DNA of 59,647 bases, taken from the NCBI GenBank assembly GCA_002701395.1, contig NZVC01000026.1, positions 118,688 through 178,334 on the forward strand, given 5' to 3'. The DNA is from Maritimibacter sp. Lineage in GTDB: Bacteria; Pseudomonadota; Alphaproteobacteria; Rhodobacterales; Rhodobacteraceae. A program made the position numbers and the translations under genes. How positions within the stretch are numbered: the stretch's first letter is position 1; every line of letters begins with the position of its first letter. Below the pieces are notes generated by a model that saw nothing but the letters and a program-made list of their open reading frames with translations, was not told the origin of the DNA and did not search any database. Positions 1 through 7,852 of the stretch are shown here, one piece after another.

Positions 1-51
1 ATGATGCACGAGTCGGTGCTCGACGCCTACGACCGCGTGATCCACATCTGA
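1..51 (+). CDS. C-terminal fragment of an unidentified protein
   Basis: The first seventeen codons of the window read in frame 1 to a TGA and end in DAYDRVIHI. The 5' part lies outside the window, so the ATG at base 1 need not be the start. A strong rho-independent terminator follows 30 bases after the stop, which supports this being a real gene end. The fragment is too short to assign a family. Confidence 0.5.
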   Translation: MMHESVLDAYDRVIHI

Positions 52-81
52 TCGCGCAAAACCATCGCAAATCCACCGCAA

Positions 82-109
82 GGGCCGGCGCAAAAACGCC
101 GGCCCTTTT
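82..109 (+). terminator. rho-independent terminator
   Basis: A nine-base GC stem (GGGCCGGCG / CGCCGGCCC) with loop CAAAAA is followed by TTTT. It lies just downstream of the partial gene at the window start. Confidence 0.85.
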
Positions 110-115
110 CGCGTC

Positions 116-173
116 TTCTTCTCTTTCGAAATACCTCGGGGGAGCCGCGCAGCGGCGGGGGCAGAGCCCCCCC
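116..173 (-). repeat. GC-rich double-hairpin repeat, family R1, copy 1
   Basis: Read on the minus strand: a GGGGGCTCTGCCCCC hairpin, a CGCTGCGCGG block, a C-run, then GAGGTATTTCGAAAGAGAAG. The same architecture recurs at 16746-16815 and 25782-25840. This copy abuts the stop codon of the DNA alkylation repair gene, so it may also serve as a 3' end structure. Confidence 0.6.
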
Positions 174-854
174 TTACGCCAGCAGACGCGCCGCTTCCTT
201 CCGGGCAAAGGGCTTCATCCGGTCGCCATGCGCGTCAAGAAACGCGCGCACCCGCTCCGGGTCGTGCTTCGACAGGTCCCGCAGCCACCACGCCACCGCT
301 TTCTGGATGAACCATTCCGGGTCGTCCACGTACCCGGCGGCCCAGCCCAATACCCGGTCGCGTGTTTCAAGCTCGGTGGGCTTAGGATTGTTCTGCTTGG
401 TCCACGGCAGCGTCATCACCAGCGCCGCGCGGCGGGTCCACAGGTGATCCGACCGGGTCCAGCCCTCGACCTCGTCCAGCCGCGCGGGATCCGCCACCAG
501 CCGCTTCTGCCCGGCGATCGAGGCATGGTCCGCCACCGCCCACGCGTCGAACGCGGGCACCCATGACGCGATCAGGCGCCACGCGGCCGCGTCCGACGGG
601 AGGATGCGCGCCTGCGTCAAAAGCTTCGCCGCCGCGATCCGCGCCTCGTGGATGTCGGTGTCCCAAAGCCCCGACGCCAGCGCCAGCCGGTCGTCCAAGG
701 ACAGGTCCGCGCGCCACGTTTTCGCCATCGCGTCGATGTCGGGGTTGGCGGTTCCCAGATACACGCGCGGCACCTTGTGATAGGCCGCCATCTCTGCCGC
801 CTTGCCGGGCTGGGCCCGGTCGCGCAGCGCGGCCAGGGCGTCGTCGGGCGTCAT
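174..854 (-). CDS. DNA alkylation repair protein (AlkD-like HEAT repeat)
   Basis: A 226-residue protein beginning MTPDDALAALRDRAQPG and containing the AlkD/AlkC-type HEAT-repeat region (for example WDTDIHEARIAAAKLL, WVPAFDAWAVAD, then WFIQKAVAWWLRDLSKHDPERV). By family it is a DNA glycosylase without base flipping that removes bulky or cationic alkylated bases. The longer frame reaching 1004 has no support: the ATG at 854 overlaps the glmS stop by four bases (ATGA), which indicates translational coupling as the last gene of glmU-glmS-this gene. Length and aromatic-rich helices fit the family. Substrate specificity cannot be read from the sequence. Confidence 0.85.
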   Translation of the reverse strand: MTPDDALAALRDRAQPGKAAEMAAYHKVPRVYLGTANPDIDAMAKTWRADLSLDDRLALASGLWDTDIHEARIAAAKLLTQARILPSDAAAWRLIASWVPAFDAWAVADHASIAGQKRLVADPARLDEVEGWTRSDHLWTRRAALVMTLPWTKQNNPKPTELETRDRVLGWAAGYVDDPEWFIQKAVAWWLRDLSKHDPERVRAFLDAHGDRMKPFARKEAARLLA

Positions 855-2665
855 TCCACCGTCACGGATTTCGCAAGGTTGCGGGGCTGGTCCACGTCCG
901 TGCCCTTGGCGACCGCCGCGTGATAGGCCAGCAGCTGCGCGGGCAGGGCATACAGGATCGGCTCGAACAGGGCAGGGCACTCGGGCATCACCAGCGTGCG
1001 CCATGTGCCTTCCTCGGCTGCCGCCGCGCCCTCGCGGTCGGTGATCAGCAGCACCTTGCCGCCGCGCGCCATGACCTCCTGCATGTTCGAAACCGTCTTG
1101 TCGAACAGGGCGTCGCGGGGGGCCATCACGATAACCGGCACCGTCTTGTCGATCAGCGCGATAGGCCCGTGTTTCAACTCGCCCGAGGCATAGCCCTCGG
1201 CGTGGATATAGCTGATTTCCTTCAGTTTCAGCGCGCCTTCCAGCGCCAGCGGGTACATCCGCCCGCGACCCAGAAACAGCACGTCCTGCGCCTCGGCCAC
1301 GGCGCGGGCGGCGGCGGCGATCTCGTCCGCCTGTCCCAGCGCGTGGTTCAGCCGGCCCGGCAGCGACTGAAGTTCCGCCAGATGGTCGGCCAGCGTGTCG
1401 TCATCCATCCGGCCGCGCGAGTGAGCGGCTTTCAGCGCCGTCAGGACAAGCACGGTCAACTGACAGGTGAAGGCCTTGGTCGAGGCGACGCCGATCTCTG
1501 CCCCGGCGCGGATCGGCAGGTTCACGTCCGCTTCGCGCGCGATGGAACTGGTGTCGACATTGGTGACGGCGGCGATCTGCGCCTTGTCCGCGCAATAGCG
1601 CAGCGCGGCGAGCGTGTCGGCGGTCTCGCCCGACTGGCTGACGAAGACAGCCAGCGTATTCGGCCCGATCGGCGGCTCGCGATAGCGGAATTCCGACGCG
1701 ATATCGACCTCGACGGGGATGCCGGCGATCTGTTCGAACCAGTATTTCGCGGTCAGGCAGGCATAGAACGCCGTGCCGCAGGCGACCATCACGATCCGGT
1801 CCAGTCGCGCGAAATCCAGCTGCGTTGGCAGCACGATTTCGCCGCCCTTGATGTAATGCGCCAGCGCCTCGCCGATGACGGTGGGCTGTTCGGCGATCTC
1901 TTTCGCCATGAAGTGCTTGTGCCCGCCCTTGTCGATATGGGCGGAATCGATCTGGATCGTGCGCACGGGACGGTTGGCGCGGGTGCCGCGCGCGTCGAAG
2001 ATCTCGACGCTGTCGCGGGTCAGAACGGCGCGGTCGCCTTCCTCCAGATAGGTGATCTGGTCCGTCATCGGCGCCAGCGCGATCGCGTCAGAGCCGACGA
2101 AGACCTCGCCCTCGCCATGCCCGATGGCCAGCGGCGACCCCTTGCGGGCCGCGATCAGCAGGTTGTCCTCGCCGTCGAACAGGAAGCACAGCGCAAAGGC
2201 GCCTTCCAGCCGGGCGATGGCCTGTTCGGCGGCATCGCGCGGGGCAAGGCCTTGGTCAAGGAACGAGCGGGTCAGCGCGACGACGGTCTCGGTGTCGGTT
2301 TCGGTCTCGAACTCCTGCCCGTTGGCGCGCAGTTCCTCGCGCAGCTCGCGGAAGTTCTCGATGATGCCGTTGTGAACTACGGCGACGGACCCGGCGCGGT
2401 GGGGGTGGGCGTTGGTGACGGTGGGCGCGCCGTGGGTGGCCCAGCGGGTGTGACCGATGCCCGCCTTGCCGGTCAGCGGCTCGTGCACCAGCAGGTCGGA
2501 CAGGTTCACCAGCTTGCCGACGGCGCGGCGGCGGTCCAGCTGTGCGGCGGCATCGACGGTGGCGATCCCGGCGCTGTCATAGCCGCGATATTCCAGCCGC
2601 TTCAGCGCCTCGACCAACAGGGGGGCCGCTTCGTGCTTTCCCAGAACACCAACGATTCCGCACAT
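851..2665 (-). CDS. glmS: glutamine-fructose-6-phosphate aminotransferase (isomerizing)
   Basis: A 604-residue cytoplasmic enzyme making glucosamine-6-phosphate from fructose-6-phosphate and glutamine, the entry to UDP-GlcNAc, peptidoglycan and LPS. The N-terminus MCGIVGVLG supplies the Cys nucleophile of the class II glutamine amidotransferase domain (about residues 2-215). Two SIS domains follow (motifs SQSGETADTLAALR and LGRGRMYPLALEGALKLKE). The C-terminus NLAKSVTVE is the conserved GlmS tail. The start is set by the required Met-Cys. Upstream glmU ends one base before the ATG, so the pair is a tight operon. Confidence 0.98.
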   Translation of the reverse strand: MCGIVGVLGKHEAAPLLVEALKRLEYRGYDSAGIATVDAAAQLDRRRAVGKLVNLSDLLVHEPLTGKAGIGHTRWATHGAPTVTNAHPHRAGSVAVVHNGIIENFRELREELRANGQEFETETDTETVVALTRSFLDQGLAPRDAAEQAIARLEGAFALCFLFDGEDNLLIAARKGSPLAIGHGEGEVFVGSDAIALAPMTDQITYLEEGDRAVLTRDSVEIFDARGTRANRPVRTIQIDSAHIDKGGHKHFMAKEIAEQPTVIGEALAHYIKGGEIVLPTQLDFARLDRIVMVACGTAFYACLTAKYWFEQIAGIPVEVDIASEFRYREPPIGPNTLAVFVSQSGETADTLAALRYCADKAQIAAVTNVDTSSIAREADVNLPIRAGAEIGVASTKAFTCQLTVLVLTALKAAHSRGRMDDDTLADHLAELQSLPGRLNHALGQADEIAAAARAVAEAQDVLFLGRGRMYPLALEGALKLKEISYIHAEGYASGELKHGPIALIDKTVPVIVMAPRDALFDKTVSNMQEVMARGGKVLLITDREGAAAAEEGTWRTLVMPECPALFEPILYALPAQLLAYHAAVAKGTDVDQPRNLAKSVTVE

Positions 2666-2666
2666 T

Positions 2667-4022
2667 TTAGGTCTCCTGCTGCCTGTTTTTCTTGTTTCTC
2701 TTATACAATTCAAACAATCGCGGCGCAGCGCCTTCCTTGACGACCTGCTGCGAACGGCCAAGGGCCAGCGCGTCGGCGGGCACATCCTGGGTGATGACCG
2801 ACCCGGACCCCGTGATCGCGCCGGCGCCCACGGTCACCGGGGCGACCAGCATGGTGTCGGACCCGATGAAGGCGCGCGCGCCAATCTCGGTGTGGAATTT
2901 CTCGAACCCGTTGTAGTTGCAGGTGACGGTGCCCGCGCCGATGTTCGCGCCTTCGCCGATGGTGGCGTCGCCGATATAGGTCAGGTGGTTCACCTTCGCG
3001 CCGATGCCGACCTGCGCGTTCTTGATCTCGACGAAGTTGCCGACCTTCGCGCCCGCGTCCAGTTCCGCGCCGGGGCGCAGGCGGGCATAGGGGCCGACGA
3101 CCGCATCGCCGCCGACATGCGCGCCTTCAAGGTGGCTGAACGCCCGGATGCGCGCGCCGGTCTCGACCGTCACGCCGGGGCCGAACACCACGTTGGGTTC
3201 GATCACGACGTCGCGGCCGATCACCGTGTCGGCCGAGAAGAACACCGTTTCCGGCGCGACCATCGTCACGCCGTTCTCCAGCGCCTCGCCCCGGCACATG
3301 TCCTGAAACAGCGACTCTGCGTCGGCCAGTTCCGGGCGCGAGTTGATGCCCAGCGTCTCGTCCTCGGGACAGGTGACGACGGTGGCCGACAGCCCCCGGC
3401 CGCGGGCGATCTCGACGATGTCGGTCAGGTAGTATTCGCCGCTGGCGTTGTCGTTGGACACCGCGTCCAGAAGGTCGAACAGGACCGACGCATCGGCGCA
3501 GATGACGCCGGAGTTGCACAGGGTGATGTCCAGCTCGTCGTCGGTCGCGTCCTTGAACTCGACGATGCGGGTCAGTTCGTGCCCCTTCATCACAAGGCGG
3601 CCATAGCGGCCGGGATCTTCCGCTTCGAAGCCCAGCACGACGACGGCATTGCCTTCCTCGCGCGCGATTTCCATTGCGTCCAGCGTTTCGGCCCGGATGA
3701 AGGGCGTGTCACCGTACAGGACGAACACGTCGCCTTCGAAGTCCTTCAGCGCCAGCTTGGCCTGCGCGACCGCGTGGCCGGTGCCAAGCTGTTCGGTCTG
3801 GTCGGCGATGGCGATGTGGGGGTCGATCTCGTGCGCGGCCTTGGCGACGGCTTCCGCGCCGTGCCCGACGACAAGGACGGTCCGCTCGGGTTCCAGCGTC
3901 TGGCCCGAGGAAAGCGCGTGGGCGAACAGTGGAACGCCCCCCAACTCGTGCAGCACTTTCGGCATGTCCGAATTCATGCGGGTCCCCTGGCCAGCGGCCA
4001 GAACGATCAGGGCAGTTGCCAT
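2667..4022 (-). CDS. glmU: bifunctional N-acetylglucosamine-1-phosphate uridyltransferase / glucosamine-1-phosphate acetyltransferase
   Basis: A 451-residue enzyme catalysing the last two steps to UDP-GlcNAc. The N-terminal nucleotidyltransferase signature LAAGQGTRMNSDMPKVLH is at residues 8-25. The C-terminal half (about 250-440) is a left-handed beta-helix of hexapeptide repeats with the acetyltransferase segment NFVEIKNAQVG and YIGDATIGEGANIGAGT. Length matches the family. It is first in the operon with glmS, so both enzymes of UDP-GlcNAc synthesis are made together. The 127-base gap to the divergent gph holds its promoter. Confidence 0.98.
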   Translation of the reverse strand: MATALIVLAAGQGTRMNSDMPKVLHELGGVPLFAHALSSGQTLEPERTVLVVGHGAEAVAKAAHEIDPHIAIADQTEQLGTGHAVAQAKLALKDFEGDVFVLYGDTPFIRAETLDAMEIAREEGNAVVVLGFEAEDPGRYGRLVMKGHELTRIVEFKDATDDELDITLCNSGVICADASVLFDLLDAVSNDNASGEYYLTDIVEIARGRGLSATVVTCPEDETLGINSRPELADAESLFQDMCRGEALENGVTMVAPETVFFSADTVIGRDVVIEPNVVFGPGVTVETGARIRAFSHLEGAHVGGDAVVGPYARLRPGAELDAGAKVGNFVEIKNAQVGIGAKVNHLTYIGDATIGEGANIGAGTVTCNYNGFEKFHTEIGARAFIGSDTMLVAPVTVGAGAITGSGSVITQDVPADALALGRSQQVVKEGAAPRLFELYKRNKKNRQQET

Positions 4023-4149
4023 GTGTTTTGTTCTTTGCTCGTTGTTTTATTGGTTTCTACCGGATGTATGGCATGCCGCAAGGGGCGGGGCTATCAAATG
4101 GCGTTTCGCGGCGTTACAGACACCGGCAAGAACAAGCCGGAGCAGACGC

Positions 4150-4818
4150 ATGAAGACCGTGGTATTCGACCTTGATGGAACGCTGGCCGACACCAGCGGC
4201 GACCTGATCGCCGCCGCCAACGCCAGCTTCGAACGGTTGGGCCACGGGGCATTGCTGGACCCTGTCGCGGATGCGGGCACCGCCTTTCGCGGCGGTCGGG
4301 CGATGCTGCGCCTGGGACTGGAACGCGCAGGCGCCTTGGACGAGGCGACGGTGGACGCGGCCTATCCCGACCTTCTGGACTGGTACGGCGAAAATATCGA
4401 CGTGTTTACAACAATGTACCCGGGTGCGGTCGACGCGGTCGATGCGCTGCGCAGCGCCGGTTACAAGGTTTCGGTCTGTACCAACAAGCCGGAAGGGCTG
4501 GCGGAAACGCTGCTGCAACGGCTGGGCGTGCGCGATCTGTTCGATGCGCTGGTCGGGGCGGACACGCTGCCGGTGCGCAAGCCCGAACCGGCCCCCTATG
4601 TCGCCGCCGTGGAACGGGCAGGGGGCGTGGTGGCCACGTCCTATCTGCTGGGCGACACGGTGACCGACCGCAAGACGGCGCGCGCGGTGGGCGTGCCCTG
4701 CGCACTTGTGACCTTCGGACCCGACGGGCACGGCGTGTCCGAGCTGGAGCCCGAGGCGCTGTTGCATGGTTATGAAGATCTGGCCGACGTCACCCAGCGC
4801 CTGATCGGTCACCCCTGA
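4150..4818 (+). CDS. gph: phosphoglycolate phosphatase-like HAD hydrolase
   Basis: A 222-residue HAD-superfamily phosphatase with motif I FDLDGTLADT near the N-terminus (first Asp nucleophile), motif II Ser/Thr in CTNKPEG, and motif III/IV in GDTVTDRKTA. The family removes phosphate from 2-phosphoglycolate formed by RubisCO or DNA repair. It is divergent from glmU. A second paralogue lies at 13983-14645. The ATG at 4150 was chosen because motif I normally sits within the first ten residues. Exact substrate is inferred. Confidence 0.85.
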   Translation: MKTVVFDLDGTLADTSGDLIAAANASFERLGHGALLDPVADAGTAFRGGRAMLRLGLERAGALDEATVDAAYPDLLDWYGENIDVFTTMYPGAVDAVDALRSAGYKVSVCTNKPEGLAETLLQRLGVRDLFDALVGADTLPVRKPEPAPYVAAVERAGGVVATSYLLGDTVTDRKTARAVGVPCALVTFGPDGHGVSELEPEALLHGYEDLADVTQRLIGHP

Positions 4819-4935
4819 CCGCCAGCCGTCCTTGGGCGGCGGCACAGGGAGGCTGTGCGGCGGCGCACAGGGCAGGGGCTATGCAAGTGCTTTGCGCCCG
4901 ACGATATTGGGGGCACCCATGACAGGAGCCATGCC

Positions 4936-5847
4936 ATGACCTTTCGTCCCGTGACCTCGACCCGGATGGCGCAGCCTACGATGGAAGGCGCCGGCGTCCA
5001 CCTTCACCGCGTGTTCGGCTTCGGCGATCCGACCGAAGCGGATCCATTCCTGATGATGGACGATTTCCGCAACGACGACCCCGCGATGTACGCGCAAGGT
5101 TTCCCGTGGCACCCGCACCGGGGGATCGAGACGATCACCTACGTGCTGGAAGGCACGGTCGAGCATTCCGACAGCCTTGGCAACTCGGGCCGGCTTGGGC
5201 CGGGCACGGTGCAGTGGATGACCGCCGGGTCGGGCATCCTGCATCAAGAGATGCCGCAGGGAAACGTGAAGGGGCAGATGCACGGCTTTCAGCTGTGGGC
5301 CAACCTGCCGTCCAGCCTGAAGATGACCGCGCCGCGCTATCAGGACATCCAGAAATCCGACATCCCGGTCGAGGTGGACGACGACGGCACCGCCGTGCGC
5401 GTCATCACCGGCGGGTTCTGGGGCAAGAAAGGCCCTGTCGACGGCATCGCCGCCGATCCGCTGTATCTTGACGTCAGCGTGCCGCCCAACACCCGCAAGG
5501 TGCTGCCGGTAGATACCTATGCCAACACGTTTGCGTATGTCTTTGCGGGCGCCGGCAGCTTCCGCGACGCCAGCGCGCCTGAAGGTGTGCGGGTCGAAAA
5601 GGAATTCAACGGGCAGGAACTGAACATCCGCGACATGTCCGGCAACCGCACGCTGGTCCGCTTCGGCACCGGGGACGAGATCTGCGTGACCGCCGGACCC
5701 GAGGGTGTTCGCTTCCTGCTGGTCTCGGGCCAGCCGATCAAAGAGCCGGTCGCGTGGCACGGCCCCATCGTGATGAACACGCGGGCCGAACTGATGCAGG
5801 CGATGAAAGAGCTGAACAACGGCACCTTCATCAAGGCCGCGCACTAG
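4936..5847 (+). CDS. pirin family bicupin protein
   Basis: A 303-residue bicupin. The metal site of pirins is present: His59 and His61 in WHPHRGIETITYVLEG, and His103 and Glu105 in LHQEMPQG. Family members bind Fe or act as quercetin 2,3-dioxygenases or redox-sensing cofactors, and the role here is not clear. The ATG at 4936 is preceded by ACAGGAGCC and gives the usual N-terminus; the longer frame from 4855 lacks a ribosome binding site. It stands alone between gph and a strong terminator. Confidence 0.9.
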   Translation: MTFRPVTSTRMAQPTMEGAGVHLHRVFGFGDPTEADPFLMMDDFRNDDPAMYAQGFPWHPHRGIETITYVLEGTVEHSDSLGNSGRLGPGTVQWMTAGSGILHQEMPQGNVKGQMHGFQLWANLPSSLKMTAPRYQDIQKSDIPVEVDDDGTAVRVITGGFWGKKGPVDGIAADPLYLDVSVPPNTRKVLPVDTYANTFAYVFAGAGSFRDASAPEGVRVEKEFNGQELNIRDMSGNRTLVRFGTGDEICVTAGPEGVRFLLVSGQPIKEPVAWHGPIVMNTRAELMQAMKELNNGTFIKAAH

Positions 5848-5874
5848 CGTCCTTCGGTTAGACAGTCCTCTGGA

Positions 5875-5910
5875 AAGGCGGTGGCCCCGAACCGGGCCGC
5901 CGCCTTTTTT
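5875..5910 (+). terminator. rho-independent terminator after pirin gene
   Basis: A fourteen-base stem (AAAGGCGGTGGCCC / GGGCCGCCGCCTTT, one G-U pair) with loop CGAACC is followed by a T-run. It begins 27 bases after the pirin stop. Confidence 0.9.
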
Positions 5911-5973
5911 CGTGTTCGGACTGGCGCGGTCGGGGCGCTGCGCCGCGCTAGGCTGATGCACCATCCGCGCAAA

Positions 5974-5999
5974 GAAAAAGGGGCGGAAACCCGCCCCTT
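5974..5999 (-). terminator. rho-independent terminator of the small gene at 6053-6172
   Basis: On the minus strand, AAGGGGCGG and its complement form a nine-base stem with a short loop, followed by TTTTTCTTT. It faces the pirin terminator, giving a convergent pair. Confidence 0.8.
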
Positions 6000-6052
6000 C
6001 GGTCCTGCCGCCCGGACCGCATCAGGTCCGGGGGCGGGCAGATGTGCCGCGA

Positions 6053-6172
6053 TCAGGCGGCCTGCTTCTGCCGGTAGTTCAGCTCGCGCTGAAGCGATTT
6101 TGCAGCAAGGTGCATACCCGATTTCTGCAGATCTTCGATACGCTGGATCAGTTCTTCGTTGGTCATGCTCAT
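6053..6172 (-). CDS. small conserved-looking protein, 39 residues
   Basis: It encodes MSMTNEELIQRIEDLQKSGM and a basic, helical remainder ending NYRQKQAA. The reading frame has a clear AAGGAGA ribosome binding site seven bases ahead of the ATG and its own terminator 54 bases downstream, which together make a real small gene likely. The protein is predicted to be a single amphipathic helix or coiled coil, with no signal peptide and no membrane segment. I do not recognise the family. It is too short for usual gene finders. Confidence 0.6.
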   Translation of the reverse strand: MSMTNEELIQRIEDLQKSGMHLAAKSLQRELNYRQKQAA

Positions 6173-6584
6173 CTCTCGTTCTCCTTCTTTTGTGCGGCGC
6201 CGCGACCCAAAACGCCGAAACGCGGGACCGGCCCTGCAAGAGCCAGACGCGGACACGACGTCCTGACGGGATAGCGACGGGGGCGGATATGTGGCGCAGG
6301 ATGACGCGCGGGCCCCGGGTCGGTCGCCACACCACGCAGGGGCACGGCGACACCGATGGGGATGATATGGCAAGCCAGCGCCCGAATTGCAACCCGCGCG
6401 CCCGGGGCAAGGCCAGGGCCGGGGGCCGCCATGGACGGTGCAGCGCTGCCCCGCAGGCCCGCAAAACCTGACGGGTTGCGCGGAATTCCGACCGCCTGCG
6501 ACGGGCTGGCTAGGCAGCGTGACGTTGCGTGATATGCTGCCGATGATTCTGATACGTTGAACACAACCTATATTGGAGGGGTTC
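6173..6584. other. 412-base divergent intergenic region
   Basis: It lies between the small minus-strand gene and the BNR-repeat gene. Several frames are open only because of high GC, and none has a ribosome binding site or recognisable protein. The last 50 bases are AT-richer and should contain the promoter for the plus-strand gene. No RNA gene was recognised. Confidence 0.4.
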
Positions 6585-7745
6585 ATGACCAGCGGTTCCG
6601 TCACCGTGCTGATCGGCACGACCAAGGGTGTTTTCCTGCTGCTTGGCGGCGCTGAAAGGGCAGGCTGGACGGTGTCCGGCCCCCATTGCGACGGCTGGCC
6701 GATCAACCACGTGATCGGCGACCCCGAGACCGGCACGATCTGGGCTGGCGGCGGGGGCGACTTTACCGGGGCCGGGGTGTGGATGTCGCCCGACGGCGGC
6801 GAAAGCTGGTCCAAGACCCGGTTGACCAAGGGCATGATGGACGACTGGGCCGCGAACGATCCGGGCTTTGCCGAGATGATCGGCTGGACGGACACGCCGC
6901 TGCCGTTCGGCGATGCCTTTCAGCAGGTCTGGAGCCTGCACCACGCCCACGGCACGCTGTACGCCGGAACCAAGCCCGCGAAGTTGCTGGCCAGCACCGA
7001 TGGCGGTGCCCAGTTCGCCGAGGTCGAGGCGCTGGCCGGGCACCCCTCGGCCAGGGACTGGAACCCCGGCGCGGCGGGGCTGGTGCTGCACACGCTGGTC
7101 TCTCACCCCGACGATCCGGGCAAACTGTGGGTCGGCATATCTGCTGCCGGGGTGTTCGCCACCGAGGACGGCGGCGACAGCTTCGAGCGCCGCAACCGCC
7201 TGTCGAACGCCGAGGCCTGCGAAGGGCACCACCACCCGGCGGCGCCGTCCGACGGCGAGGTCGGGCATTGCGTCCACAACATGATGCGCGCACCGGGACA
7301 GGGCGACCTGCTGTACCAGCAGAACCACCACGGCGTCTGGCGGTCCTCGGACGGCGGGCGCAGCTGGGACGACGTGACGGCGGGGCTGCCGTCGACCTTC
7401 GGCTTTCCGATCCGGGTGCATCCGCGCGACCCCCAGACGATCTGGACCCTGCCGCTGAACGGCGACATGGCGGGACGGTTCCCGCCCGACGCCGCCTGCG
7501 CGGTCTGGCGCTCGCGCGATGGCGGCGACAGCTGGCACCCGTGCCGGGACGGGCTGCCGCAAGAGGCATGCTTTTTCACCGTGCTGCGGCAGGCGATGGC
7601 GGGCGACCGGAGCGATCCGGCGGGGGTCTATTTCGGCACCAACTCGGGCAGCGTCTTCGCCAGCCTCGACGAGGGCGACACCTGGACCGAAATCGCCCGC
7701 CACCTTCCGACGATCCTGTCGGTCGAGGTGCTGGACCGCGGGTGA
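6585..7745 (+). CDS. BNR/Asp-box beta-propeller protein (sialidase/VPS10-like fold)
   Basis: A 386-residue protein with at least six Asp-box motifs of the form S-x-D-x-G-x-x-W/F: SPDGGESW, STDGGAQF, TEDGGDSF, SSDGGRSW, SRDGGDSW and SLDEGDTW. They are spaced as in a six- or seven-bladed propeller. It lacks a signal peptide and the arginine triad of true sialidases, so it is best called a WD40/YVTN/BNR-like protein of unknown role. The ATG at 6585 follows TTGGAGGGG; the in-frame TTG at 6573 lies inside that ribosome binding site and was rejected. Confidence 0.8.
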   Translation: MTSGSVTVLIGTTKGVFLLLGGAERAGWTVSGPHCDGWPINHVIGDPETGTIWAGGGGDFTGAGVWMSPDGGESWSKTRLTKGMMDDWAANDPGFAEMIGWTDTPLPFGDAFQQVWSLHHAHGTLYAGTKPAKLLASTDGGAQFAEVEALAGHPSARDWNPGAAGLVLHTLVSHPDDPGKLWVGISAAGVFATEDGGDSFERRNRLSNAEACEGHHHPAAPSDGEVGHCVHNMMRAPGQGDLLYQQNHHGVWRSSDGGRSWDDVTAGLPSTFGFPIRVHPRDPQTIWTLPLNGDMAGRFPPDAACAVWRSRDGGDSWHPCRDGLPQEACFFTVLRQAMAGDRSDPAGVYFGTNSGSVFASLDEGDTWTEIARHLPTILSVEVLDRG

Positions 7746-7751
7746 GCCGGC

Positions 7752-7796
7752 ACGGTTTTCTAGAAGATCGTGCGGACCAAATTTTCTGAAGACTTT
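7752..7796 (+). repeat. paired-palindrome repeat, family R3, copy 1
   Basis: Two near-palindromes in tandem: GCACGGTTTTCTAGAA.. closing with GATCGTGC at 7752-7772, then CAAATTTTCTGAAGACTTTG at 7778-7797. They start seven bases after the stop of the BNR gene. The same two-part design is seen at 12067-12115 and 21399-21442. Confidence 0.65.
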
Positions 7797-7852
7797 GGCG
7801 ACCATGCCGCGAAGCTGTATCCACAAGGCACGAACCGCTGGAAAGGCCGCCG

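Noticed and set aside
2666..2666. glmS ribozyme or leader riboswitch
   Set aside because: glmU stops one base before the glmS start, leaving no leader for a ribozyme.
563..2740. 725-codon plus-strand frame opposite glmS
   Set aside because: GC-bias shadow of glmS; the translation is Arg/Gly/Asp-rich without domains.
4855..4935. Extended N-terminus of the pirin
   Set aside because: No ribosome binding site and the extra residues do not fit pirins; ATG at 4936 has ACAGGAGCC.
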